DNA from: Gossypium raimondii
Lineage: Eukaryota; Streptophyta; Magnoliopsida; Malvales; Malvaceae
Assembly (NCBI RefSeq): GCF_025698545.1
Contig: NC_068571.1
Coordinates: forward strand, 50,625,733-50,689,732
DNA: 64,000 nt
Direction of reading: 5' to 3'
Shown here: positions 50,601-61,682 of the stretch, piece after piece
Position numbering within the stretch: position 1 is the stretch's first letter
How the letters are laid out: each line of letters starts with the position of its first letter
The notes under the pieces: generated by a model
Databases searched by the model: none
What the model was told of the DNA's origin: nothing
Seen by the model: the letters and a program-made list of their open reading frames with translations, nothing else
Made by a program: the position numbers and the translations under genes

Positions 50601-51199
50601 AGGCCCGACTTGAAACCTTTGGCCAGCAACTGACTGAGTTTATTGCCATCATATGCGATCGACAGTAACAACACGGGGAGTTTTTCTAAACTTTTCTACC
50701 TATTTATTTCTTTTTGTCCACATTGAGGACAATGTGCTTTCAGTAGGGGGAGGTACTCTTCGTTATTACTGTCATTTTCTACTGTGATTTTAGTTGTTGT
50801 TGCTGTGATTATTTTTGGCTGGTGTTGCTACTTGAGGCTCCATTTGTCCATATTTTTTTAATTGCCTACTGTTTGACCTACAAGTATGATTCTTGTTTTC
50901 TGGGAAAATTACGGATTTTCCATAATTGATGCCATCTCCACTGTTTTATTCTTATTAGGCTAAAAATAATTGTGATTCATAGAGTTAACTTTATCTTGCT
51001 TTTCGTAAAATTAATCAAGTTTAATATAAAATGAACACTTAATATGTTTGCATGCTAAAATATGTTCATTACTATTAAGGTAATTACTGAAACTTATTTT
51101 TGACATTTGATTGTTTTTTTTCTCTAAGTCCTCATAAAAAAAGAGTTATTATTAAAATGTCGTTTAATGTTTCCGTGGTTATGAGTGCAGCTTAAAAAT

Positions 51200-51490
51200 G
51201 TGACTGACTAAGTAACGGGGGTAGGGTGCTTGGGTTGTCATACTATTTCACTTTAAAATATTGTGTGACGTGTTAGGTAAAACTCTGCTAACCGGAATTA
51301 ATTTTTAAGAACATGTTGGGCTGAGTAATCGGGGTGAGGTGCTTGGTTGTCATCTCTTTTCGAGTCAAAAGGTTCGATGTGTTCTTAAGAAAAAATTATA
51401 ATAAATTAGGAGTCTGCTGGGCTGAGTAACCGAGGTGGGGTGCTTGGCTGTCATCTCTCTTTGCGTGTAAAGGTTCAGTATATTCCTAAA
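51200..51490 (+). repeat. Three imperfect ~110-bp tandem units inside the Gypsy fossil
   Basis: Units centred on ctgagtaaccgaggtggggt and gcttggctgtcatctc occur three times, each followed by a spacer ending near gtgttcttaag-like sequence. Such repeats before the 3' LTR are common in Athila-type elements. Confidence 0.7.
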
Positions 51491-51827
51491 GCATAAAAAA
51501 ATATAAATAATAAAAAAAATCAAAATCAAAATAAAAAAATATATAATTTGGGGTCTAAAGGAGGAAACAAATAGGGTGTCTTGGTAGGTTTGGTAATTTA
51601 CCTAAATTTCATTAAATAATTCAAGTTGATTCTAATTTTTTGTGTATTAATTGGAAAACTTTTTCTGTTTTACTTAAAGCAAGCTTAGGGTTCTCTTTAT
51701 TTTTCATATGCATTTTTGACTGATTTTTATAAAACGCTGGAGTGATATTTCTTTTATGCCAGAATCTAACTTTCACAGTAGATAGGAACCATACTTGAGG
51801 GCAAGCATAGGCTAAGTAGGGGGAATT

Positions 51828-53121
51828 TGATAACACTCTAGAATAACGTATTTTTATGTATTAATTATGTATTTATTCTGAATATGATCCTGCTAATTTA
51901 AGCTATTAATGATCTTTTATCTCAAAGGGACTAAATTTGAGGCAAAAGCAAAATTAAGGGCCAAAAGCGTGAATTTAGAGATAAAATGGGCTAATGTGTG
52001 ACACAAGGAAAAGTTGATGCCAAAAGTACAAGCATGGAGGACACAAGGGTTGAAATGTGAAAAGAAGAGATTTTATTCTATCATACTCTATTTTAATTAC
52101 ATTAGGATAATTAATATTAAGATAATTATTAAGGATTATTTAATTTTAGGATTTTATTTATCTTTATTTATCTTCAATTAAATGTATTTACCTTTTGGGA
52201 GCTTAAGTAGGATTAGACTATCTCTCCTAGCACTATAAATAGGGAGTGAAGTGACTCAAAAGACATCCATCTTTTTTTTGTAAACACTCTTTCCCAAAAA
52301 GTTTAGGCTTTTGTTCTTCTCGTATTTTATTTATTTTCTTTTCCACCACAACCATGAGCCACTAAACCCATCTAGCCGAAGGTTGTCGATATTCCCCAAA
52401 AAGGGTTCTTGAGGCTTAGAATCCGTACTTAGTCTCTTCGCCGAGTATTCATCATTTCTCCGCACTACGAGGCTAACGCTTCCGTCCATGTCCCTTAAGA
52501 ATTAAGCTTTTCAACATATGTAAAGGTTGTTGCTTTGTATGTTTTGGGAAGGTTGCACAGTCGGTTCGTTAGCTTACTGCGTCAGAGGTTGGCGTGCCAA
52601 GAGACAAAATGACGTGGGATTCGCCATTGAGCAGCGTTGATCTAGCATAAGACGATTCCATAGAAGCGATTGTTGGCTAGAGTCAGGTTCTAATAAATCA
52701 TAAGTCTAAATCCTTGGAGTTTGTGGTCGTAGGCGTCCTCTTCCACTATAACTGGCTTATTCGGTTTGAAAAGGATTATCTAAAAGCTGAGGATTGAACC
52801 CAAGGCGGAACGAGACAACTGGAGGCTGGAACCTCCCATAAGAATTTCTTTTCTCTCAACTCTATTTTTAATTTCTCGAATTTTCGATTCAAAATTCTTA
52901 ATTCTGTTTTTATTTTATTTTTCTTTTCCAAATCCAAACCTTTAATTCTGTTTTTTTTTCAAAGAACGTAGGTTTTCTTGGGCAAGATTCTGCTTAGAAT
53001 TTCATGGAACAAGACATTGTGTAAATCCAGTCCCTGAGATTTGACCCTACATCTCTTTTACTATTTTTTTTCATTATTTATTAATGATAAAATATTTTTG
53101 GTGCTTTCAACAACTGCATCA
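51828..53121 (+). repeat. 3' LTR of the Athila-like fossil
   Basis: Starts TGATAACACTC directly after the polypurine tract and ends ..caactgcatCA. Its last ~50 bases (ttttggtgctttcaac..) match the stub just upstream of the primer-binding site at 47.65-47.70 kb. It contains a TATA-like ctataaatagggag near 52233. Length is about 1.29 kb. Confidence 0.8.
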
Positions 53122-53320
53122 GTTATTAGTCTAATCCTTTGTAATTACTACCCGTGATAATAAACTTAGAAAATTGTTATTTGAGCAAATCAAAGTCAAA
53201 GTTATGTCTTGGTGGGGATAGCATTACATTTGTCTGTTTTCTTTTATGTAGTCATTTCCAACCAAATTCTACGTTTAATTATCAACTCTCCAAGAAATCA
53301 TCACCCTGAAAGTTTCCTCC

Positions 53321-56300
53321 ATGGTTATGGTACCCAAGTTTATCATACTTCTCTATATTTTTCTCTCTTTAGGACTCAATCCATCACGAGCACAAACCTG
53401 GATTCAAGCTGGTTACTGGTATTCCGGCACTGAATTCCCCATTGCCGATATAAATTCATCTCTTTTCACTCACCTTATTTGCGCTTTCGCTAACATCAAT
53501 GCCTCATCCTATCAACTCTCCGTTTCTTCTTCTGATGACCAATACTTCTCTACTTTCACAAACACGGTCAAACAAAAAAACCCATCAGTCACCACGCTTT
53601 TATCCATTGGAGGAGGAAGTGCAAACCGTTCAGTCATAGTTTCAATGGTAAGCAATTCGTCCCATAGGAAATCCTTCATTGATTCCTCAATAAAAACAGC
53701 TAGGCTTTACGGCTTCCAAGGCCTAGACTTTAGCTGGGTTTCAGCCAACACAAGCTCCGATATGAGCAATATGGCTGCTCTCTTCCAAGAATGGCGAGCT
53801 GCAATAGATTCAGAGACGGGTCAGTCTAAGTTGATATTAACGGCTGCAGTTCCATATTCTCAATATTCACAGTCGTCTACTTATCCAATAGACTCATTGA
53901 GGACGAACTTGAACTGGTTACACGTTAATGCCTTCGATTTTTACATGCCAACATGGGAAAACCTCACGAGAGCTCATGCAGCACTATATGACCCAACCAG
54001 TAATTTCAATGCAGATTTCGGTATAGAATCATGGATTACTGGAGGACTACCAGCGAATAAGTTGGTTTTGGGTTTGCCTTTGTATGGCTATGCGTGGACA
54101 CTAGTCAACCCCAGGGATAACACGATTGGCGCACCAGCGTCAGGGCCGGCTATATCAAAAACTGGGGAGATGACATACAAGGAGATAAGGAATTATATTC
54201 ATAGTCATGGCGCCAATTCAGTGTATAATGCTACTTTTGTAGTGAATTACTGCACCGTAGGAACCACCTGGATTGGTTTCGATGATGTTGAGGTTGTCAA
54301 AGTCAAAGTTTCCTTTGCCAAGGAAAGGAAGCTGCTGGGCTACTTTGTGTGGCAAGTTCCCAATGACGACAATTGGTTGCTTTCGCAAACTGCAGGTATG
54401 CTTACAAGAGTTTTCGTGATACTTTTATCAAAATACAATGAAGAAGAAGCTCACCAAGCCGGCTTGAGAAGGACCAAAAAAAAAAAAGGAATTAGTTAAC
54501 TAAGAAAAACTATAATCTAAAGAGGCCATAGAAATAAACATCATGAAATTAATGAAAAAAGAATCTTTCTGGCAAGCTTTCATTATTTATTTATTTTTAA
54601 ATCTGTATCAGTTGATGTGGATGGTGAGAATGGTACAGAGAAAAAAGGGCGGTCGTCGTTGATTATTATATTGGTTCCAGTCACTGGGGTCTTGATTTTG
54701 ATCGGGGCATTGACGTACTACATTCGAAGGACAAAGAATAAGAAGAAAGGTATTTATTTCGAGCTATCTCACTTAACTGCTCATTCACTATTCCCTCTTC
54801 ATTATTTAGCAGTAAATCTCTAAACTTCGATCCTGTTGAATTATGTAAATGGAATTCCGAGTACAAAGCAGCTTATTCATGAATGTTTTTTGGTTGGTTA
54901 ACAGATACCGAGTACAAAGCTAAAAATTCCAAGTCCAAAGCAAATCTTATGACAGAAGCTGGAGATTTTAACAACAATGCTCCTAATCTGATGGTTTATA
55001 GATTCTCTGATATTGAGGAGGCCACTAATAGGTTTTCATTTGAAAATAAGCTTGGGGAAGGTGGATATGGTCCTGTTTACAAGGTAAAGCTAAGCTATTC
55101 TAGCTATTTGATGTAAAATTTTGGAAATTACATTGCACTTTTCCAAGGAACTGTAAATAAATTCCCATTTGCCAGGGTGTTTTATCAGATGGAAGGGAAA
55201 TAGCAGTAAAGAAACTTTCGAAAACATCTACACAAGGATTTGAGGAGTTTAAAAATGAGGTCATGCTAACAGCAAAACTGCAGCATGTAAACCTCGTTAG
55301 AGTTTTGGGATTCTGCATTGAGAGAGAAGAACATATGCTGGTCTATGAGTTTATGCCAAATAAGAGTTTGGATTACTACCTTTATGGTAATTTATAGTTA
55401 ATCTATAAGCAATTGAATTACTGGTTGAACAACAACTGGTTAAATCTTATCTTAATTTTCATTTATGATGAATGTTTCATTGTCTACAGATCCAATAAAA
55501 CGGTACATGCTGGATTGGGAAAAACGTGTTGAAATTATTGAAGGAGTTACTCAAGGGCTTCTATATCTTCAAGAATACTCGAGATTGAAAATTATTCATA
55601 GAGATTTAAAAGCTAGCAACATTTTACTAGATGAAGAAATGAAGCCCAAGATATCAGATTTCGGAATGGCTAGAATTTTCTCTAAAGATGAAGTTGAAGC
55701 CAACACACACCGCATTGTCGGCACATAGTAAGTTAATTCTGAGAATACGAAAATTGAGTGTGGACATTGACACTTTGTTTTGCTTTTGCAGTGGTTATAT
55801 TCCTCCTGAATATGTTAAAAAGGGTTTATATTCCATCAAATCAGATGTATATAGTTTCGGGGTCCTACTTCTTCAGATCATAAGTGGACGAAAGACCGCA
55901 TGTTTATATGGATTACATGAAAATTTAAGTCTTCTTGAATTCGTAAGTCTCAACATGATCTCTATACCCTTTTTCAATCATTAAGTTGTGAAGATAATTG
56001 AATATAATGTTTGAATAAAACTCAGGCATATGGATTATGGACACAAGAGAAAGGCATGGAATTCATGGATCCCACACTGGATGACACAAATTCATCATGC
56101 ACGTTATTGAAATGCATGCAAATAGCTTTGTTATGTGTGCAGGAAAATGCCAATGACAGGCCTACCATGCTGGAAGTGTCGTCGATGCTTAGAAATGAAA
56201 CCACACCGATGGCCAACCCGAAAAGACCTGCTTTCTCAGAAAGAACCAATGAAAATGATGAACTAAAGAGATCGAATTTGAAACCTGAAATATGTTCAAT

Positions 56301-56337
56301 CGATGACTCGCCCATATCAGAAGTGGTTGGTCGATGA
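53321..56337 (+). CDS. CHRK1: GH18-ectodomain receptor-like kinase (chitinase-related, CHRK1-type)
   Basis: Seven exons, 53321-54395, 54612-54749, 54905-55083, 55176-55386, 55490-55727, 55792-55942 and 56026-56337, total 2304 nt and 767 residues. A signal peptide (to about residue 24, ..NPSRAQ) precedes a GH18 domain (about 26-358) homologous to the two chitinases nearby. The catalytic DLDWE has become DFSWV: Ser138 replaces Asp and Val140 replaces the essential Glu, so it should not cleave chitin. After a short linker comes one transmembrane segment (about 375-396, [20 protein letters not shown]) and a Ser/Thr kinase: [10 protein letters not shown] (455-464), Lys476 in AVKK, HRD (571-573), DFG (591-593) and GYIPPEY. 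All kinase residues needed for activity are present. The architecture matches tobacco CHRK1, a plasma-membrane receptor kinase with an inactive chitinase-like ectodomain. Binding of chitin fragments or another glycan is inference. A second in-frame ATG at 53327 is equally possible. Confidence 0.93.
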
Positions 56338-58832
56338 CTTTGGTGGCTAAGAAAATTTGTTATCATCAAATACTATTTCAACTTTATCTCTTTTGGTTAT
56401 TAAACTATTCATGATAATTTAAATCCCTTAAATACGAATAATTTATATCAGTTTTTTTTTACAAAGAATTATAACTATATATTTAAGAGATGTTACTTGA
56501 ATAAGTTTATCTCTTACTTTAATAGTTATGTCTATAATTTATGAAATATTAGTTGAATAATTATGTCTATTTTAAATATGTATTTATTCAAAAATAAAAA
56601 AACCACCTATAGAAAGTAATGTCTTTATATATTAGAATTCTTATAAATAGCAATGGGATTTCATTTGGAAAATATATCAAAAAAAATTTAAAAGTTTTTT
56701 TCTATTTGTCCTCAATATTGTTCTATACTTTGCGCAGTGCTTAGTGAATTATTTTCGTCAGTGTAAAAGGGAAATAATCATCGGGCTTATTGTATCCTGA
56801 TCAAAGTTCATTTGGTTGAAACTCGTTTGCACACTAAGTATAGGTGGGGGGATAAAACCTTAAAAATAGTAGTTTTATACATGCCTTGAAGCCTTGTCTT
56901 ATTGCTTTGTTTTTCTATTCGAGTTGTTGTTCGTATTTCATTTGTAAGTTTGAGGTTTTCCTCACCAAACTTCCACACTAACAAAAAAAAAATAGAGTTT
57001 TGATTGTCGGCTTTCGTTGAAAATTTTGTGTTATGAAAGTTGCCAAATTGCAATTTGCTATGAAAAATGTTTTGTGGAATTATACGAATTGCGAAAATCA
57101 TTGGATTGGTTGTTTTTATACCATTTTAGAAATGTTTTATGGATTTTACTTACCTTACTCGAATTTGTTTTTAAATTGCTTTTAAATAAATTTTAATATT
57201 AGTAAAGTTAGAATTTAGAGATCACTATTAAGCCGCTTAGTATTAGGGTTTTTAATTTCGTGTGCAAATTATAAATAACTCATAAATTCGTGATCAATTA
57301 CCAACCAATCTCTACAAACCTTTATTTTTGAAAAGACATTACTTCATATAATCTTGATAGGTTTGATTCCATTTACTCGTTGGCTATTCAAATGAGACTT
57401 GTTGAATAATTTTAATGTTATTTTTGCTTTTATAAGCATATTTAAAAATTATATTTTAATGTATAAAATTGAATAACTAATCCAGCAAATTACTCTCGAC
57501 ATCGCCTACGCGCAAACACCTTCCCTAACGCATCCGGTCAACTTAGGACAATCGTTAGTCAGTGCTTGACCATTGGCTGTCACTTTATTCATTGAATCTT
57601 ATTTTGACTTGATTCGTTCTCTTAAGTCAATTCGATCCAAGGGCAAAGTCAAAAATTATTTAAGGGGTCCAAAATTAAATTTTAATTTTTATGATAGCAA
57701 AGATGCAATTTTACTATTTTAATAGTTTATATTTTTATAACTTTTAAAGGATTAAATCAAAATTTTATAATTTTTAAGGAACCAAAGTGTAATTTTATTT
57801 TTACTAATTTAAAATTTTAAAAGGCCTAAATAGAAAAATTTTCATTTTAAGAGGTCGGCCTAACTACACCCTGGTGATCCTCTTTAACTCATGTAATTAC
57901 CAAACTTTTTCTAATAGCAATACTAAACTAATGCAATCAAACGAAAATTAATAGAGTCCACGAATTATCTCACTTCATTTGTTTTATGATAGTTTCCTTC
58001 TTATTGTTATATCTGGAAATAGTTATAAGCTTTACTAATAAACCATTAAATTTAATGGAAATTTTCAACATTTAATATTTTAAATTTATAATATTAAATA
58101 TATTTAATATTTTATTTAATATAAAAATTTCAACAAAAAGGTATTGAATGAGATAATTAGGTAGATAGCTATTTATCACATTAATTATCATTTAAAAATG
58201 AGATATTTAAATTACCATAATAAGATTAAAATTAAAATTAAACAATCTTTTAAAATTAATATTTACTTTTATGAATTCAATACTGTATTTACTAATTTAC
58301 CAAGCAATTTTCTAATATAAATTCAACACTTATAAAATTGACTTGTTGAAAAATATTGTCTATTTTTAAATTTTAAAGAAATAGCATTTGGTGCATTGTT
58401 AATTTCTTTTATTCTCTTTAAAAATAGCTATATGCAGAGGTGGGTCCTCATTATGGCTTCGGAGGGTCTTGGCTCCTCAAAATTTTTAAAATTTTAGTTA
58501 TACTTTTAAATTTTTTGAAAATTTTAAATAGATCCCAAAAGGTTTTAAAATTATTATTAAACCTTTGAAACTTTAAAAAAATTAATTAGATTATGCAATT
58601 TCTTTTTAAAATTTTCATAAAATATCTAATGTCGCATGTGTTACATATAATTTTACGTATTTAATATTTAATATTATTTAAATATTATCTTTTTATTTGT
58701 AGTAATTAACGTAAAATTATATTTTTTGAATAAATGCTTTTTATGTGTTACATATGATTTTACATATGATTTATATGGCATGTATTTCTAAACACTTTAC
58801 ACTTCACACATATTCCGAGAACCGGCTAAATT
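56338..58832. other. Intergenic, repeat relics
   Basis: The 3' region of the receptor kinase, then AT-rich sequence. 57640-57870 and 58440-58620 are relics of AT-rich repeats (aaattttaaaaggcc and ttggctcctcaaaattt). No further gene is recognised. The last ~150 bases may include internal sequence of the adjoining Gypsy fragment. Confidence 0.4.
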
Positions 58833-61682
58833 GGGCTCTGATACAAATAAAATGTTACACCCCTTACCCGAGACCATTTTCGGAGTCGAGCATGAGGCGT
58901 TACTTGACTTAATTTAAAAGTTCGGGGCATAAAAATTTACTTTTAAAATTAATTTCACCATTCATAATAAAGTTATCCACCTTCGCAGCAGTTACTAAAT
59001 TAATTATAACTCAAGTTACGAAACTCAAAATTTAAATCCGTAAATTTTCCTTGAAACTAGACTCATATATCTTCTTAGCATAAAATTTTCAGAATTTTTT
59101 GTTTAGCCAATTTGTACATTTTATTCTTTAAAGTCTCCCATGTTTCACTGATTGACTATCCTGACCTCTTGTCACTAAAATTCAATTATCTCATTGTACA
59201 GACTTCATATGGTGCTTCCACTTATTTCTCTACTTAAAATAGACTCATTAAGGATTCTATACATATAAATTATAACTCATAATTCCTTCTGTACAATTTT
59301 TAATGAATTTCTAAAGTCAGAACAGGGGACTTCAAAAACCATTCTTATCCTGTCTCACTAAAATTCAAATATCTAAAAATATATAACTCTTTTGCTTACT
59401 CTATTCTTTCATTTGAAAGTAGACTCATTCAGCTTTAATTTCATATCTCACTCAGCTTCTAATTCAATTCCCACAATTTTTGGTGATTTTTCAAAGTTAC
59501 AACAATGTTGCTGTCCAAAAACTGTTCCATTGCAATTTTATTATTATTTTAAAAAAAATCAATATAACCCCTTTATAATTATCTAACCTTCCCTACAATT
59601 TTCAAATCACAACCAATTTCAGTATCTCAACTACTTCATTTAAATACTAATAAAGTTCAACCAATCAACCATTTCAAGCTAAAAACATGTATATTTCAAT
59701 GTCTAACACAACCATCACATTTAGATTTACTTTGCATAATTAGTCATTCATTCTATTACTTTTTCCTTCAAATCCCTATACATGCCATATAAATCAAAAA
59801 GTTATTTAACAAAATCTACCGGAGTAAATCTGGATAGTGTGATTCTTGATGTAGATCCGATCCTCCGAACGTATTTATATGTCAATCTACAAGAAACAAT
59901 AAACACACACAAGTAAGCTTATAGAAAGCTTAGTAAGTTCATAGGCATTTAAGATAAATCTTACCGAACTAATCATAATAATTCACATCTTATTATTCAC
60001 TACACTTCCTGCCATACACAATTTCCAATTGATGAAATCATTTAATTGAGCTTAATTTCAACAACTACGATAAATCTACCACTTGAATATGAGTCTATGT
60101 AACACTTACCGACTTTATCAAAATTAGTGAACGTCTTATGGAATTGAGTACTTCATTTCCTCGATGCCATAGTCCAACTATGGTCTTTCACATAATCACA
60201 TAATACATACCGATGCCATAACCCAGCTATGGTCTTACACGGAATCACTTATCATTTATCTCTTATCTCTGATCAGATAAGTGTAGCTAAGCTACCACTT
60301 ATCACTTATCACTTGTCACTGATTAGATAAGTGTAGCTAAAGCCACCACTTATCACTTATCACTGATCAGAAGTACTCAAATCCGACATTCCGCTCAATT
60401 TGATTATTTATTCGCTTTTCGCATTATTATTTTATTTCCAATCCATCAACAAATATATATCATCATACACTATATAATTCATGAAATTAACATTTAATCA
60501 TTAAATTTCAGCCATATGAACTTACCTGACTACCTTGGAAAAGTTGCGGAAGTTTAGTGGCTAATCGGTAATTTTCTCCTTTCCTCGTTTACCTTTGGGT
60601 TCTTGATCTAAAATACAAATTTATTAATTCATCAGCATCTAATTCAATTCTAATTCATTTCACAATTTATACCCCTTTAATTTTCGAAATTACAATTTTA
60701 CCCCAAACTTTACAATTTTTACAATTTGGTCCCTACTCATTTAACCCCTCAATTGATCTAATTTTTCTCAATTAGCACTTTTTCCAACCATTTTATACCA
60801 CTATATAGCCTTTTATAGTCAAAATATCAACACCAAACCCTAATTCCAAACTTTTTCATAATTAGGTCCCTAAAATCAATGTTTATCAAAATTAGTTAAT
60901 AAAATCATCATATAATAAAATTAAAGCTTTAATTCCATGTTCATTCATCATAAAAACTCAGCACTAATCAATGGTAACTCTCAAAATCAGCCATGAAATA
61001 AAAACTAATGAGATAATTAGTTGGACCTAATTGTAAAAGTATCAAAATCACAAAAATTAGAATAAATAATCAAGAATTAAACTTACATGAGTCAAATATA
61101 TGAAAAAAAAGCTTGTTTCAGACCTCCTATGGCGTTTTTGATGATAAATTGTGAAGAAATCTCTAGATTTTTCACTTTTGTCTTTGTTTTATATATTTAA
61201 TTTGTAAAGTTTCCAATTTTGCCCTTGTTTCTCCTTACCATCTTGCTGATTTTTATTGCCCAACCGTTCAGCCCATATAATTTTGGGACTAATTGCCTTT
61301 TAAATCCCTCCTCATTAGTCACTTAAGCTATTTAATCACAATTTAACAAATTTTACACTATTTTCAATTTAGTCATTTTTAGTTAATTGACTATCCAAAC
61401 GTTAAAATTTTCTAACAAAACTTTAATACCAACTCAATGACACTCTATAAATATTTCTAAAAATATTTATAGCTCGGTTTATGAGTTTGAGGTCTCGATA
61501 CCTCATTTCCGATTCTAATTATTTTAATATTTATTCCTAGTACACTATTCACTATTTCAAAAATTTTTCTAACTTCACATTAAACTTATACTCACTAAAT
61601 TAATAATATTTTCTACTCATTTGCCAGATTTAGTGATCTTAAAATCACCATTCCGACATCACTGAAAATTCAGGCCATTACA
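58833..61682 (-). mobile_element. Large-LTR Ty3/Gypsy fragment: LTR plus primer-binding site
   Basis: On the minus strand an LTR of about 2.83 kb runs from TGTAATGGCCTGAATTTTC (at 61682) to the ..GGGGTGTAACA end (at 58853). A near match to the tRNA-Met primer-binding site (tgtatcagagcccaa) follows at about 58845-58831, so this is the 5' LTR end of a minus-strand element rather than a solo LTR. Inside the LTR at about 60130-60390 are short repeats (cgatgccata.., ccacttatcactt). Long LTRs with this start suggest a Del/Tekay-like lineage common in cotton, from memory. The element is a broken fragment; age cannot be measured from an LTR pair. Confidence 0.8.

Larger units (their letters stand above)
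47641..53121 (+). mobile_element. Athila-like Ty3/Gypsy retrotransposon fossil (broken)
   Basis: A primer-binding site matching tRNA-Asp (tggcgccgttgccgggga, 47702-47719) follows a short LTR-end stub. Parts seen in order are a gag-like region (about 47.95-49.2 kb, with the WLFYLPPG and LFLNRFFPAS type motifs), an aspartic-protease-like stretch (DLGASINVMSYS, near 49.65 kb) and an integrase-C-terminal-like stretch (GKLRSRWQGPFIV, near 50.2 kb). Then come the ttgggaggcaaccca block, a tandem-repeat region, a polypurine tract near 51815-51827 and a 3' LTR. The element is broken, with several breaks, and cannot be autonomous. The LTR pair is not complete enough to date it; sequence decay suggests it is not recent. 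Confidence 0.85.

Noticed and set aside
60130-60390. CRISPR-like or satellite array
   Set aside because: Short degenerate repeats inside a plant Gypsy LTR; spacing is irregular and CRISPR is not expected in a plant nucleus.
58853-61682. Solo LTR
   Set aside because: A primer-binding-site-like sequence continues beyond the LTR and the flanks (taaaa, gaaac) do not form a target duplication, so a 5'-LTR fragment is more likely than a solo LTR.
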